The notes: generated from the letters alone by a model not told the origin. A stretch of DNA of 52,324 nt from Oscillospiraceae bacterium (GCA_015065665.1 SVPX01000003.1:1-52324), one strand, 5' to 3'; positions 28,454-38,367 are shown, counted from the first letter of the stretch. Numbers and translations are program-made.

Positions 28454-31400
28454 AACCTATTTTAGCTCTTATATTGCTTTATGTTGCTCAGATTCTCCTT
28501 TCTGAAAGGAAAGAAAAACGATACAGCAACATTGAGTCTACGCTGGTATCCGGTGTAGTGTGTCTTGTAAATACTCTTGTTGTTGTACTGGTGGCACTTC
28601 TCAGACTGAACATAGAATATCTTGGCTGGATAACCGCCGCTGTACAGGCTGCTGCTATTATCGGATGCAAGATTTATATCAGAAACCGCAACAGCCACGA
28701 CAAACACATCGTTCCCTTGGAGTACCTGACAGGTACCAGAGGAAAGATTGTTTCACATTTCTACAAACCCAACGAAGTCGGTCCCGGTCTTTCATTAAAA
28801 AACCATTTTGTTTACATAGGAATCACCAGTTTTGTATGCGCAGCCCTTCTCTACATCTACTTTATAGTGCAGACATTCTCTCAAACTGCTACAAGTTTGT
28901 ATCTGCTTCCCGAAACAGCAGGATCTCTTATTTCTTTTCTTATAGAAGTAGGTATTTTCCTTTCGGGAACATCTGAATTTGCAGAACAGTATGACCGCTA
29001 TCAGCGCTCTAAAAGGTGCAGAACATCTAAGGAACTGGCAAGTGCAAGGTACTACCACCTTGATGATTATGAGTATATTTTCAAAGACAACTATGTCAGT
29101 GAAAACCATCATATTCTCAGAGCCACAAAACAGCATTACATTCCTGAAACTCCCCTCAGCAGTATTACATTCTATGATTTCAAAAGCAAGACCACTCACA
29201 CCTACAAGCCAACATATACAAATGTTGCACTTGAAAACTTCATAAAATCAAACAATCTTGAAGTCAACGAACCTTACTGTGCAGCTTTCAATCTGATTGA
29301 GAAGAATCAGAATGTTCTGCTCAAAACTCCCTCTTATGTAGATTTTGAGCCTTATCTTGCTGCTATCATCAAACAAAAGGTTTCCAATACAGAAAAACTG
29401 GTTTTCATTGTCAACTCTGCAGAAAATCAGAACTATATCATCACTAATCTTAAGCGCATCTTCTGTGATTACTTCGGATTCAAGGCTGTTCCTGTTTTCC
29501 GCACTCTGGAAGACTGGTTCAGAGAAACCAAACTGGCAGAACAGAAATCTTCAGATCCCTTTGCAGACAATACAGAAGACGTACCGAAGCAACCTGATGT
29601 TATTGTCGCTTCTCCCGATGATATCTGCGATCCCCTCTACACCCCCCTTGTCAGAAAAATTTCAGACCGTCTGGGCCTAATTATTTACTACAACTTCAGC
29701 GACTGTGTACAGGAACATCCTTTGTACGCAAAAATCGTTCATGCTGTTCTTGATAATGAAGATGTAGTCAGCACCCTGTATATGACTGACGGCTTCTGCG
29801 ACCTTGAGCAGACTCTTGATAACTTCTTCTCTGCACGCACTATTTATCAGATAACAGTTCCCAGAAGTGTACCAAGAACCAGTTATGATATGATATGGAA
29901 ACACGAGAATTCTCAGGAACTTCAGTTCAGAGAAATAACCGATGCATCCAGAAACTTCGGTTCGCATATTGCAATTCTTTATTATGCACTGAGATTCATC
30001 AAAAACGATGCAATGGTTGTTGCTGATGAATATGATACATATGCGGAAAATATTCTGAACTACAAGGACGACAGGGTTCTCAACAGAATCGATCATCATG
30101 TAGGCTGGTCCAATGTTGCTTCCGGAAGAAGCGTATTCTGTACTGTTTCCGATACCAACAACAATATCCCTCACACATATCTGGCTATGAGAGGTATCGG
30201 CAAAGAAAACGAGTATATCAATATCATCTCCAGACCGTATCTTCTCAGAAAATACCTTGCTTTCTATCTGAAATATTTCAGTTCAGAACCCGGTGTTCTG
30301 ACCACCTTCTCTTCAGGTATAATCAAAACTCCTCGTGCAATAGCTATAGAGGCTGTTGTCCTGGCATATATTCTTGGCTGTAAAGAATCCCAACTTGTTG
30401 ATTATGCAAAGAAGCTAAAATTAGAACTCACATTCTCCCCTTCTGAAATACTCACAGAAATAGCAAATATCGCATATGATGGTATAATTCAGATTAATAT
30501 CACCTTTGATGTAACAAAAGGAGAGCGTTACTTCATTGACGAAACCTCCTACTGTGCAATTATGGAAAAAGGTGAACTGACAACAAAAATGCTGTTCTCT
30601 GCCAATGGAGAAATTATCCGCCGTGCCTACAGAGATTACAGATACCTTGTGCCTCATCAGAAAATCGTTTTGAATGGTACAAAGTACACTGTCCTCTCAA
30701 TCAAAGGCAATCAGGCTGAGATTACAAACTCCAACAACAGAGACCCTGTATATGCAACAAGAATTGTAAGAACATGCTCTGCTCAGGTTGAAAACTCCGA
30801 AAGTTACGGAAAAATCTATCAGCACGGCAATGATTCTCATCTTGATTTCACCCATATGAAATGTAATGCGAGAATTGGCGTATTGGGACGAATCTCTTTC
30901 ACCGATTCCTACTCTCTGTTGGGAGAAAACACCAGATTTAACTTCACCAAGATTGATAATATTCCCGAGAAGAATTACTCTCACACAAACATCTTCAGAA
31001 TCAAAATCGGAAGTTCTCTTATTAATGCAGAAAACAAAGACAAACTTTCTCATATGCTTTCCCTTTTATTTCATGAGATGCTTCCCACATTCTTCCCCAA
31101 ACACCACGATAAAATTATGGTATCTTGTTCAGGCTGGAACATAAACAGTAGTCTTTCTGACGAAAACATTTGTCCTGACCACATTGTTACTATGATGGAT
31201 ATTGATGATCCCGATACTTTAAAAGATAACGAAATCTGTATGTATGTTATGGAGGATTCCTCTCTGGAGACAGGTACTGTCAATGTGTTCTGGCAAGATG
31301 AGGAATTCAGATATATGCTGAAAGTCCTTGAGGATTATCTTTACTTCATCGAATACGTGGACAGAGATGAGTGTGATACTATGTTCACCCGTCAGCATAA

Positions 31401-32514
31401 TGATACCCTCCATACTCTGCGTAAGGTACTTCTCCTTGTAATCAACGAACAGGTTGATGGAGATCACTCTCACCGATGTATCAACTCTATCCGTGAAACC
31501 CGCAACAAGTTCAATCAGCTGGATCTTTCCAAAAAATATGCACTCAGGTGTGATTTCTGCGGAAAAGAAATCTCTACTGCAACAGGAATGAAGAACTCCT
31601 ATCACTTCTATCATTACTCAGGTATGATAAGTTGCCCTGTTTGTTACTCACAGGCAGTATGTAGCGAGAATTACAGCATAAATGATGTGAAAAAACTGGA
31701 GGGAATGATTCGTCAGTGGCTATACAACAGGTTTGAAGTAGGTATCAACACTAAGTTCTACAATTATCTGGAAGATGCAGAGTATATTGCAAACAGAACT
31801 TCTTACGCCAACAGATTTATTGTTACAGACGATTGTGAACCATTCTTCATTAACGGTATCGCCAGTTCGGGTTGTAACTATGATCCCGAACTCGAAGTAG
31901 GAGTAAACGCTGAGGCTGTACCATGTACACCTCTTGTTAAGGAAAAAACCGATATCTATGACATCGAACGTGCTTCGTACAGAATCAACGATAACGGCTA
32001 TGGCTACATTCTCATCCGTGATGGTTTGCCCCGTCGGGAATACGAAGGTACACTTTGTCACGAGATGACTCACCAATGGCAGTTCGAAAACCTAGACCCT
32101 GTGCTGATGAGCCAGAATATTCCCGCAGGTGTCTGTGATGAATTCGGCAATGCTGTTCCTTTGCAGAACTTCCGTTACGAGGGACATGCAACATGGGCAG
32201 GAATTCAGTATCTTAAGCATACCGGCAGACACAAGGAAGCCCATGCTATGGAAAGAAGCATGAAGTACAGAAACGATGAATATGCCTTTGGTTACAAATG
32301 GTTATGCGAACTGATGAAAGTCGGAAATCTTGACCCCTATGCAATCCCCTATGGAAGAGATAAGGAGTTCAAGAAGCAATTGAGATACTACCAGCGCAAG
32401 AATAACGCCTTTGGTGTAATGGCTCTCTATTACGGCAGACCTTCTGCCAATCTTCCTCCTGTTGATGATTCTGTAGATACAGACGCTTCAGAAGATACAA
32501 CAGAAGAAACATAA
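28450..32514 (+). CDS. large membrane protein: TM region + degenerate SF2-helicase/DUF1998-like region + zinc module + HExxH metallopeptidase
   Basis: 1354 aa; ATGA overlap with upstream gene; several N-terminal TM helices; CDFC..HFYH..CPVC; GTLCHEMTHQWQ...YEGHATW. Confidence 0.75.
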   Translation: MKPILALILLYVAQILLSERKEKRYSNIESTLVSGVVCLVNTLVVVLVALLRLNIEYLGWITAAVQAAAIIGCKIYIRNRNSHDKHIVPLEYLTGTRGKIVSHFYKPNEVGPGLSLKNHFVYIGITSFVCAALLYIYFIVQTFSQTATSLYLLPETAGSLISFLIEVGIFLSGTSEFAEQYDRYQRSKRCRTSKELASARYYHLDDYEYIFKDNYVSENHHILRATKQHYIPETPLSSITFYDFKSKTTHTYKPTYTNVALENFIKSNNLEVNEPYCAAFNLIEKNQNVLLKTPSYVDFEPYLAAIIKQKVSNTEKLVFIVNSAENQNYIITNLKRIFCDYFGFKAVPVFRTLEDWFRETKLAEQKSSDPFADNTEDVPKQPDVIVASPDDICDPLYTPLVRKISDRLGLIIYYNFSDCVQEHPLYAKIVHAVLDNEDVVSTLYMTDGFCDLEQTLDNFFSARTIYQITVPRSVPRTSYDMIWKHENSQELQFREITDASRNFGSHIAILYYALRFIKNDAMVVADEYDTYAENILNYKDDRVLNRIDHHVGWSNVASGRSVFCTVSDTNNNIPHTYLAMRGIGKENEYINIISRPYLLRKYLAFYLKYFSSEPGVLTTFSSGIIKTPRAIAIEAVVLAYILGCKESQLVDYAKKLKLELTFSPSEILTEIANIAYDGIIQINITFDVTKGERYFIDETSYCAIMEKGELTTKMLFSANGEIIRRAYRDYRYLVPHQKIVLNGTKYTVLSIKGNQAEITNSNNRDPVYATRIVRTCSAQVENSESYGKIYQHGNDSHLDFTHMKCNARIGVLGRISFTDSYSLLGENTRFNFTKIDNIPEKNYSHTNIFRIKIGSSLINAENKDKLSHMLSLLFHEMLPTFFPKHHDKIMVSCSGWNINSSLSDENICPDHIVTMMDIDDPDTLKDNEICMYVMEDSSLETGTVNVFWQDEEFRYMLKVLEDYLYFIEYVDRDECDTMFTRQHNDTLHTLRKVLLLVINEQVDGDHSHRCINSIRETRNKFNQLDLSKKYALRCDFCGKEISTATGMKNSYHFYHYSGMISCPVCYSQAVCSENYSINDVKKLEGMIRQWLYNRFEVGINTKFYNYLEDAEYIANRTSYANRFIVTDDCEPFFINGIASSGCNYDPELEVGVNAEAVPCTPLVKEKTDIYDIERASYRINDNGYGYILIRDGLPRREYEGTLCHEMTHQWQFENLDPVLMSQNIPAGVCDEFGNAVPLQNFRYEGHATWAGIQYLKHTGRHKEAHAMERSMKYRNDEYAFGYKWLCELMKVGNLDPYAIPYGRDKEFKKQLRYYQRKNNAFGVMALYYGRPSANLPPVDDSVDTDASEDTTEET

Positions 32515-32560
32515 CCTTCAATATTAAGAGTACATTACGGCATCTCACAAAACAACTTAA

Positions 32561-32597
32561 ACACCGCTCTTTGCAATGAGAGCGGTGTTCTTTTTTC
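32561..32597 (+). terminator. intrinsic terminator of the tubulin-like operon
   Basis: ACACCGCTCTTTGCAATGAGAGCGGTGTTCTTTTTT. Confidence 0.85.
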
Positions 32598-32763
32598 TAC
32601 AATGCTACTTTTTGTTAATAAGTATGTTTTTGGTGTGTAAAAATCCTTGAGAATTATGGGATAAGACAATAGAAAACAGTCGAACTTTGTGCTATACTAT
32701 CAAATTGTGTGCGATAGTATTTTCGCACTGAAATCATTATTTAAGAGTAAAGGAGCAAGGGCT

Positions 32764-33939
32764 ATGGCACAGAGCGTTGCATTGAAGCAAAAACACACTG
32801 CAAAACTTTACAAAGCACTGAAAATCATTCTTGACTTCATAAAGAAGAATGTTGTGCTTACTGTGGCTTTTTGCGCTGCAGGTGTTACAAGCATCTTTGT
32901 CCCTGTAGACAGAGAGTATCTGGGCTACTTTGACCTTAAGACGCTTACTTGTCTTTTCTGTGTACTTGCAGTTGTATGCGCCCTTAAGAATATCCGATTC
33001 TTCTATCTCCTTGCTCAGAAGATCGTTGAGAAGTTCTCAACAGTCAGACTCAGCGTTCTTGCTCTTGTATATATAACCTTTATCGGTTCTATGCTCATTG
33101 CCAACGATATGGCACTCCTCACATTCCTGCCTCTGGGTTACTTTGTACTGAGCAGCACAAACAAGCCCCGCTATATGGCATTCACCTTTATAATGCAGAA
33201 CATCGCCGCAAACTTAGGCGGTATGCTGACACCCTTTGGCAATCCTCAGAACCTTTATCTCTACTCAAAGTTCAACATTCCCACCATGGAATTTATGGGA
33301 ATTATGCTTATCCCATTCTTACTGGCTATTACCCTCATCACCCTGTGCTGTATCATCTTTGTAAAGCCTGAGAAGCTTGAGTTCCAGGGTGAAAAGACAA
33401 GTCTTCCCAAAGGAAGAACTGCAATCTATCTTGTGCTTTTTGCACTTTCAATTGCTATTGTTTTCCGCGGTATTCCCTATTGGATTGGTCTTATTGTTAT
33501 TCCCATTGCCCTGTTCTTTATGGATAAAAATGCCCTTAAATCCGTTGACTATCCCCTGCTCCTCACCTTTGTTTTCTTTTTCATCTTTGCAGGCAATATG
33601 GCTCGTATAGGAGTTGTAAGGGATGCTCTCTCCTATCTTTGTGAAAAAAGCACTCTGCTGTTTTCCGTTATGTCCTGTCAATGTATCAGCAATGTTCCCT
33701 CTGCAGTACTTCTTTCACAGTTTACAGACAACTACGCAGATTTGCTTGTAGGTGTAAATATCGGCGGTACAGGTACTCTGATTGCCTCTCTTGCAAGTCT
33801 TATCACCTACAGCGAATATACAAGACATTATCCCAAGGACACCGACAGATATATGAAACTTTTTTCTATCTTCAACTTCGGTTTTCTGTTTATCCTCACC
33901 ACATTTATGTTCATACTTAAATGGGCAGGAGTATGCTGA
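32764..33939 (+). CDS. anion permease (ArsB/NhaD/SLC13-like transporter)
   Basis: Start MAQSVALKQKH at 32764 after AAAGGAG; polytopic; NDMALLTFLPLGYFVL, GGMLTPFGNPQNLYLY, SNVPSAVLLSQF. Confidence 0.8.
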   Translation: MAQSVALKQKHTAKLYKALKIILDFIKKNVVLTVAFCAAGVTSIFVPVDREYLGYFDLKTLTCLFCVLAVVCALKNIRFFYLLAQKIVEKFSTVRLSVLALVYITFIGSMLIANDMALLTFLPLGYFVLSSTNKPRYMAFTFIMQNIAANLGGMLTPFGNPQNLYLYSKFNIPTMEFMGIMLIPFLLAITLITLCCIIFVKPEKLEFQGEKTSLPKGRTAIYLVLFALSIAIVFRGIPYWIGLIVIPIALFFMDKNALKSVDYPLLLTFVFFFIFAGNMARIGVVRDALSYLCEKSTLLFSVMSCQCISNVPSAVLLSQFTDNYADLLVGVNIGGTGTLIASLASLITYSEYTRHYPKDTDRYMKLFSIFNFGFLFILTTFMFILKWAGVC

Positions 33940-33961
33940 ATATAATGCTGAAAATACTATT

Positions 33962-33992
33962 ACAGTCTGCTCCTTTGCAGGCTGTTTTGTTT
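33962..33992 (+). terminator. intrinsic terminator
   Basis: ACAGTCTGCTCCTTTGCAGGCTGTTTTGTTTTT. Confidence 0.55.
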
Positions 33993-34065
33993 TTCCGTTT
34001 AAATTGACAATAACCGTCACAAAGGATATAATTCACTATAGATTTATAAAAAACAGGAGTATCCT

Positions 34066-35721
34066 ATGATTGATTTCAGACCTGTAAGCATTAAGGATAA
34101 AGAACTATATAATAAATACCTGCCTTTTACCGCACACAGAGGTTGCGAATACACCTTTGCAAACCTTATGATGTGGGGTGAGCAGAGAATAGCCGAAATG
34201 GACGGAGTGCTCTTCAGACTCTCCTTCTATGACAACCACTATTCCTATGCATTCCCAATCGGAAATGGAGACATAAAAAAGGCTGTAACCGAGATTATAA
34301 AGGATGCCGAACAGCGCGGTATCCCCTGCTCTTTCTTCGGTGTTTACCAAGAGGATGCAAGGATTATTGAGGAACTTTTTCCCGAGCAGTTTGCCTTTAT
34401 CAAAGCCCGTGACGGCTTTGACTATGTGTATGATATTATAAGCCTTGCCACACTCAAGGGCAGAAAATATCACAGCAAACGCAATCACCTGCACAGATTC
34501 ACAGAAAGCTTCCAGAACTACAGTATGGAGCCTCTTGATAAACACAATCTCCACAAGGTATCTGAACTTGCAGAAAACTGGTATACTCAGAAACTCCTTG
34601 AAAACCCCGATGGTGACTTTGAGATGGAAAAAAACGCTCTGTCTGTTGCACTATCCAATTATGAGGATTTAGGATTTGAAGGTCTCCTGCTGAAAAATGG
34701 TGAAGATATACTTGCCTTTACTATGGGCAGTAAAATGACCGAGGATACCTTTGATGTACACTTTGAAAAAGCTGTAACTCCTGCCGCTTATGTGGCTATA
34801 AACAACGAGTTTGCAAAGTATATAAACAACAAATATCCCGAAATAAAGTATCTTGACCGGGAAGAGGATATGGGACTTGAAGGTCTGAGAAAAGCAAAGG
34901 AGAGTTACCGCCCGCAAAAACTCATTGAAAAATTCAGGGCTGTGCTGATTGATGAAAATCTCATTCCCCGATGTGCCAAAGACAGGGATAAGGAAAACCT
35001 GTATACACTCTGGCAGGAGGCTTTTGGTGACAGCAGGGATTTTCTCGACATTTTCCGCAGTACCGCATATGCTCACAACAGATGCCGACTTATTGCAAAT
35101 AGCAAAGAAGTACTTGCGGCGCTTTACATCTTCGACTGTATTTACAAAGGCGAAAAGATTGCATACATCTATGCTGTAGCAACTGCAAAAAGCCATCGCG
35201 GTCAGGGACTTTGCAACCTGCTGATGGCAGACACCCACAGATACCTCATAAAGAACGGCTACAAAGGTGCTATCCTCGTACCTGCAAAGGAATCCCTCTT
35301 CCGCTTTTACGAGAATATGGGTTATGAAATATGTACTTTTGTTAATGAAATTTCAGCAGAAGCTCAAAGCGAAACTTTACAGCTTGAAGAACTCTCATCT
35401 TCCGACTACGCTGACCTCAGAAAAGCCTATCTTGATGAAAATTCAGTTTTGCAGGAGGGTGAAAACCTGCGATTCCTTGAAACTTACGCAAGATTCTATA
35501 GGGGTGAAAACTTCATCTTTTCCGCTTATAAAGAGGATAACACTCTTCGCGTTTTAGAAATTCTTGGCAATACAGATAATTACAGCGAGATAGTAAAAAC
35601 TCTTGTTTGCGACAAAGGAACATTCCGCACAAAGGGTAAAGAAAAACCTTTTGCTATGTACTATCCCCTCTGTGACACCATAAAAGATTACCCCACATAT
35701 TTGGGCTTTGCCTTTGACTGA
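34066..35721 (+). CDS. DUF2156 (phosphatidylglycerol lysyltransferase C-terminal-like) fused to GNAT N-acetyltransferase
   Basis: 551 aa; N-term RPVSIKDKELYNKYL...SKRNHLHRF; C-term IAYIYAVATAKSHRGQGLCNLLMADTHRYL GNAT motif A. Confidence 0.85.
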   Translation: MIDFRPVSIKDKELYNKYLPFTAHRGCEYTFANLMMWGEQRIAEMDGVLFRLSFYDNHYSYAFPIGNGDIKKAVTEIIKDAEQRGIPCSFFGVYQEDARIIEELFPEQFAFIKARDGFDYVYDIISLATLKGRKYHSKRNHLHRFTESFQNYSMEPLDKHNLHKVSELAENWYTQKLLENPDGDFEMEKNALSVALSNYEDLGFEGLLLKNGEDILAFTMGSKMTEDTFDVHFEKAVTPAAYVAINNEFAKYINNKYPEIKYLDREEDMGLEGLRKAKESYRPQKLIEKFRAVLIDENLIPRCAKDRDKENLYTLWQEAFGDSRDFLDIFRSTAYAHNRCRLIANSKEVLAALYIFDCIYKGEKIAYIYAVATAKSHRGQGLCNLLMADTHRYLIKNGYKGAILVPAKESLFRFYENMGYEICTFVNEISAEAQSETLQLEELSSSDYADLRKAYLDENSVLQEGENLRFLETYARFYRGENFIFSAYKEDNTLRVLEILGNTDNYSEIVKTLVCDKGTFRTKGKEKPFAMYYPLCDTIKDYPTYLGFAFD

Positions 35722-35722
35722 T

Positions 35723-35757
35723 AAAACTGCTGTCAATATCTGACAGCAGTTTTTTAT
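35723..35757 (+). terminator. intrinsic terminator
   Basis: AAAACTGCTGTCAATATCTGACAGCAGTTTTTTATT. Confidence 0.85.
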
Positions 35758-35816
35758 TGCTACAAAACCTATAATATGATACAATTCTCGTAGAAACTAT
35801 AATTTCTGCAAAGGGT

Positions 35817-36515
35817 GTGATTAATGTGGAAGAAAACAATAAGCTTTATGTGATGATTTCAAAAACTCACACAGGTATCGGAAAAGCCATCAGAATGTTC
35901 TCCCGCTATCCATATAACCATGTTGCCCTGACTCTTGACAGCAGCTTCCGCAACTGGGTATCCTTTGCAAGATACAACAGAGATACCCCTCTGTACGGTG
36001 GTTTTACCAAAGAACCTGTGGAGAGATACTTTGCAGATGAAACAGCAGACAATACAGTTCAGGTCAAGGTGTTTGCCCTTGATATCACCAAAGAGCACCA
36101 CAAGAACCTGTCTGAGCTTTTCTCCTGTGCAGGAGACCTTGAGAGCGGTATGGTATACAATTTCTTTGACATAATTGCAGCAACAGTAGGTGCAAAAATC
36201 CCTGTTGCAAATGCATATACCTGTCTCGGTTTTGCAAGGGCAGTTCTTCAGAAGGATTACCGCTCTATCAAAGCGCTTGACAAAGACCTGGAGTCGCATC
36301 TGATTTATCAGGGACCTCTTCAGGAGCTTGTATCCGACAGCGGCAACAGAACCGATTTATATTTCACCCGACTGGGATTTATCAAAGGCACCCGCAAAAC
36401 CTTCAAAAGTTTCACTGTACTTACTCTCAACACTATAAAAGCAAAAAGCACAGACAAAATATCCCGACACCTTAACAATAAAACAGTCAACTCCTCTGAG
36501 GATATCTCCGACTGA
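35817..36515 (+). CDS. permuted NlpC/P60 (papain-like, YiiX-type) family protein
   Basis: 232 aa; YPYNHVALTLD (His) preceding AYTCLGFARAVL (Cys); GTG start. Confidence 0.6.
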   Translation: MINVEENNKLYVMISKTHTGIGKAIRMFSRYPYNHVALTLDSSFRNWVSFARYNRDTPLYGGFTKEPVERYFADETADNTVQVKVFALDITKEHHKNLSELFSCAGDLESGMVYNFFDIIAATVGAKIPVANAYTCLGFARAVLQKDYRSIKALDKDLESHLIYQGPLQELVSDSGNRTDLYFTRLGFIKGTRKTFKSFTVLTLNTIKAKSTDKISRHLNNKTVNSSEDISD

Positions 36516-36625
36516 TTCTATCTTATGTAGAAATATCAAACACATAAATTGTTTACATTTTATAGGATGACAACAGGTGAGCATTTATGGTACAACATAT
36601 ACATATAAACCAAAAGAAGGATTTT

Positions 36626-36930
36626 ATGAGGCGACCAAAAATCAAAAACCTGCTTATGCTCACCCTGGCAGGCATTACTGTTTTTCTTGCTCCCGTAAAG
36701 CTTTAAGACAGCGGTATCTCCGGCACCTCTATGCTGCTATCTCAGATTACTCCTCAGTATCTGACACTTTCTGTATTTCTGCTTGTACTGAACATTCCAC
36801 TCTTTCTTTACGGACTTAAAAAGCAAGGCAAGCTCTTTACCTTCTACGCTATCTTTACCGTTGGAGTATACTCGGTAGCCGCCTGGCTTATCACAGATGT
36901 ATTACCCATAGATGTAACCACCGCATCCTT
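36626..36930 (+). pseudogene. truncated YitT (DUF161)-like membrane protein with in-frame stop
   Basis: Same frame reads MRRPKIKNLLMLTLAGITVFLAPVKL*DSGISGTSMLLSQITPQYLTLSVFLLVLNIPLFLYGLKKQGKLFTFYAIFTVGVYSVAAWLITDVLPIDVTT; C-terminal half absent. Confidence 0.65.
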
Positions 36931-36948
36931 TACAGGATGCGGTTTTTT
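36921..36948 (+). terminator. intrinsic terminator
   Basis: CCGCATCC-TTTACA-GGATGCGG-TTTTTT. Confidence 0.85.
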
Positions 36949-37095
36949 CTTTGACAATTATATGAAAAATAAAAATAAGTGTAGAAAATTATACAGTTTT
37001 ATGATATAATAGCATTTGTAAAAATGTTGTCTTGTCAACATAATTCATATTCATCTCAGCCTGTTGTGATTCACAACTTTTGCGGAGGTATAAAG

Positions 37096-38367
37096 ATGAG
37101 CGAACTATTAACTACAGAAAAACCTGCAAAAGAACAACCCGTAAAAAAGAAAAACAAGTCCAAAAAAAGCAAGTGGATGAAACTTCGTCACAGAATTGTC
37201 AGAAATCTTGCTTACTGTGTACTTTATCCTTATTCCAGACTAAAGTACGGAATCACAGTTGAAAAGAACAAGAACAAAGAGTATCACCAGTATCTTATTC
37301 TGATGAATCATCAGACAGCCTTTGACCAGTTCTTCCTTGGTATGGCTTTTAAGGAAACAATCTATTATGTAGCAAGTGAGGACCTTTTCTCCAACGGATT
37401 TATCTCCAGGCTTATTGCCTACCTGGTAGCACCTATTCCTATCAAGAAACAGACCACTGATGTTCACGCTATTCTCAACTGTATGCGCGTTGCAAAAGAG
37501 GGCGGAAGTATTGCTATTGCTCCTGAGGGCAACCGCACCTACGCAGGTGACAATGTACATATCAACCCTGCTATTGCCAAACTTGCAAAGAAGCTCTCTA
37601 TGCCTCTTACCTTTTATCGTATTGAGGGCGGATATGGTGTTCACCCCAGATGGAGTGATGTTATCCGCAAAGGCAAAATGAGAGGTTATGTATCTAAGAT
37701 TATATCTCCCGAAGAACTTAAGGCTATGTCTGATAAAGAACTGAATGCCCTTATTATCAGCGAACTTCATCAGAACGACTGCTATATGGAAGGCACATAT
37801 ACTCACAAAAATTCCGCTGAGTATATGGAGAGAGTGTTCTATGTTTGTCCTCATTGCGGACTAACGGAATACGAGAGTAAAGGCGACACAGTCAGATGTA
37901 AAAAATGTAATCAGAAAATCCGATATCTTCCCGACCTTACCCTTAAGGCGAAAAACGGAGAATTCCCCTTTACACACACCTGCGATTGGTTTGACTATCA
38001 GTGCAACTACATCAATAACCTTGATGTAACCAGCCTTTCAGAAAACTTGCTTTACTCTGATAATGTTAAAATATCAGAGGTTATACTATACAAGAGCAAA
38101 AAACTTATTAGAAGAAATGCTCGGCTTTCACTTTATGGTGACAAAGTGATTGTTACTGCACAGGATGGTTACAGCCTCACCATTCCTTTTGCAGAGGCTT
38201 CAGCCTTTGTTGTACTGGGCAAAAACAAACTTAACATATACTATGATGATAAGGTTTATCAGTTTAAGGGTGGCAAACGCTTCAACGCCCTTAAGTATGT
38301 AAATCTCTACTATCGATATAAAAATATAAGTGAGGGAAATGCTGATGCTGAATATCTGGGACTCTGA
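37096..38367 (+). CDS. 1-acyl-sn-glycerol-3-phosphate acyltransferase family protein with C-terminal zinc ribbon
   Basis: Start MSELLTTEKPAKEQ at 37096 after GGAGG; NHQTAFDQF, APEGNRTYAG; CPHCGLTEYESKGDTVRCKKCNQK. Confidence 0.87.
   Translation: MSELLTTEKPAKEQPVKKKNKSKKSKWMKLRHRIVRNLAYCVLYPYSRLKYGITVEKNKNKEYHQYLILMNHQTAFDQFFLGMAFKETIYYVASEDLFSNGFISRLIAYLVAPIPIKKQTTDVHAILNCMRVAKEGGSIAIAPEGNRTYAGDNVHINPAIAKLAKKLSMPLTFYRIEGGYGVHPRWSDVIRKGKMRGYVSKIISPEELKAMSDKELNALIISELHQNDCYMEGTYTHKNSAEYMERVFYVCPHCGLTEYESKGDTVRCKKCNQKIRYLPDLTLKAKNGEFPFTHTCDWFDYQCNYINNLDVTSLSENLLYSDNVKISEVILYKSKKLIRRNARLSLYGDKVIVTAQDGYSLTIPFAEASAFVVLGKNKLNIYYDDKVYQFKGGKRFNALKYVNLYYRYKNISEGNADAEYLGL

Noticed and set aside
28450-32514. 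Active DEAD/DEAH helicase
   Set aside because: No Walker A GKT and no DExD/H; at most a degenerate helicase-like fold
34669-35238. 189-aa minus-strand ORF
   Set aside because: Antisense shadow of the DUF2156-GNAT gene
37240-37854. 204-aa minus-strand ORF
   Set aside because: Antisense shadow of the acyltransferase gene
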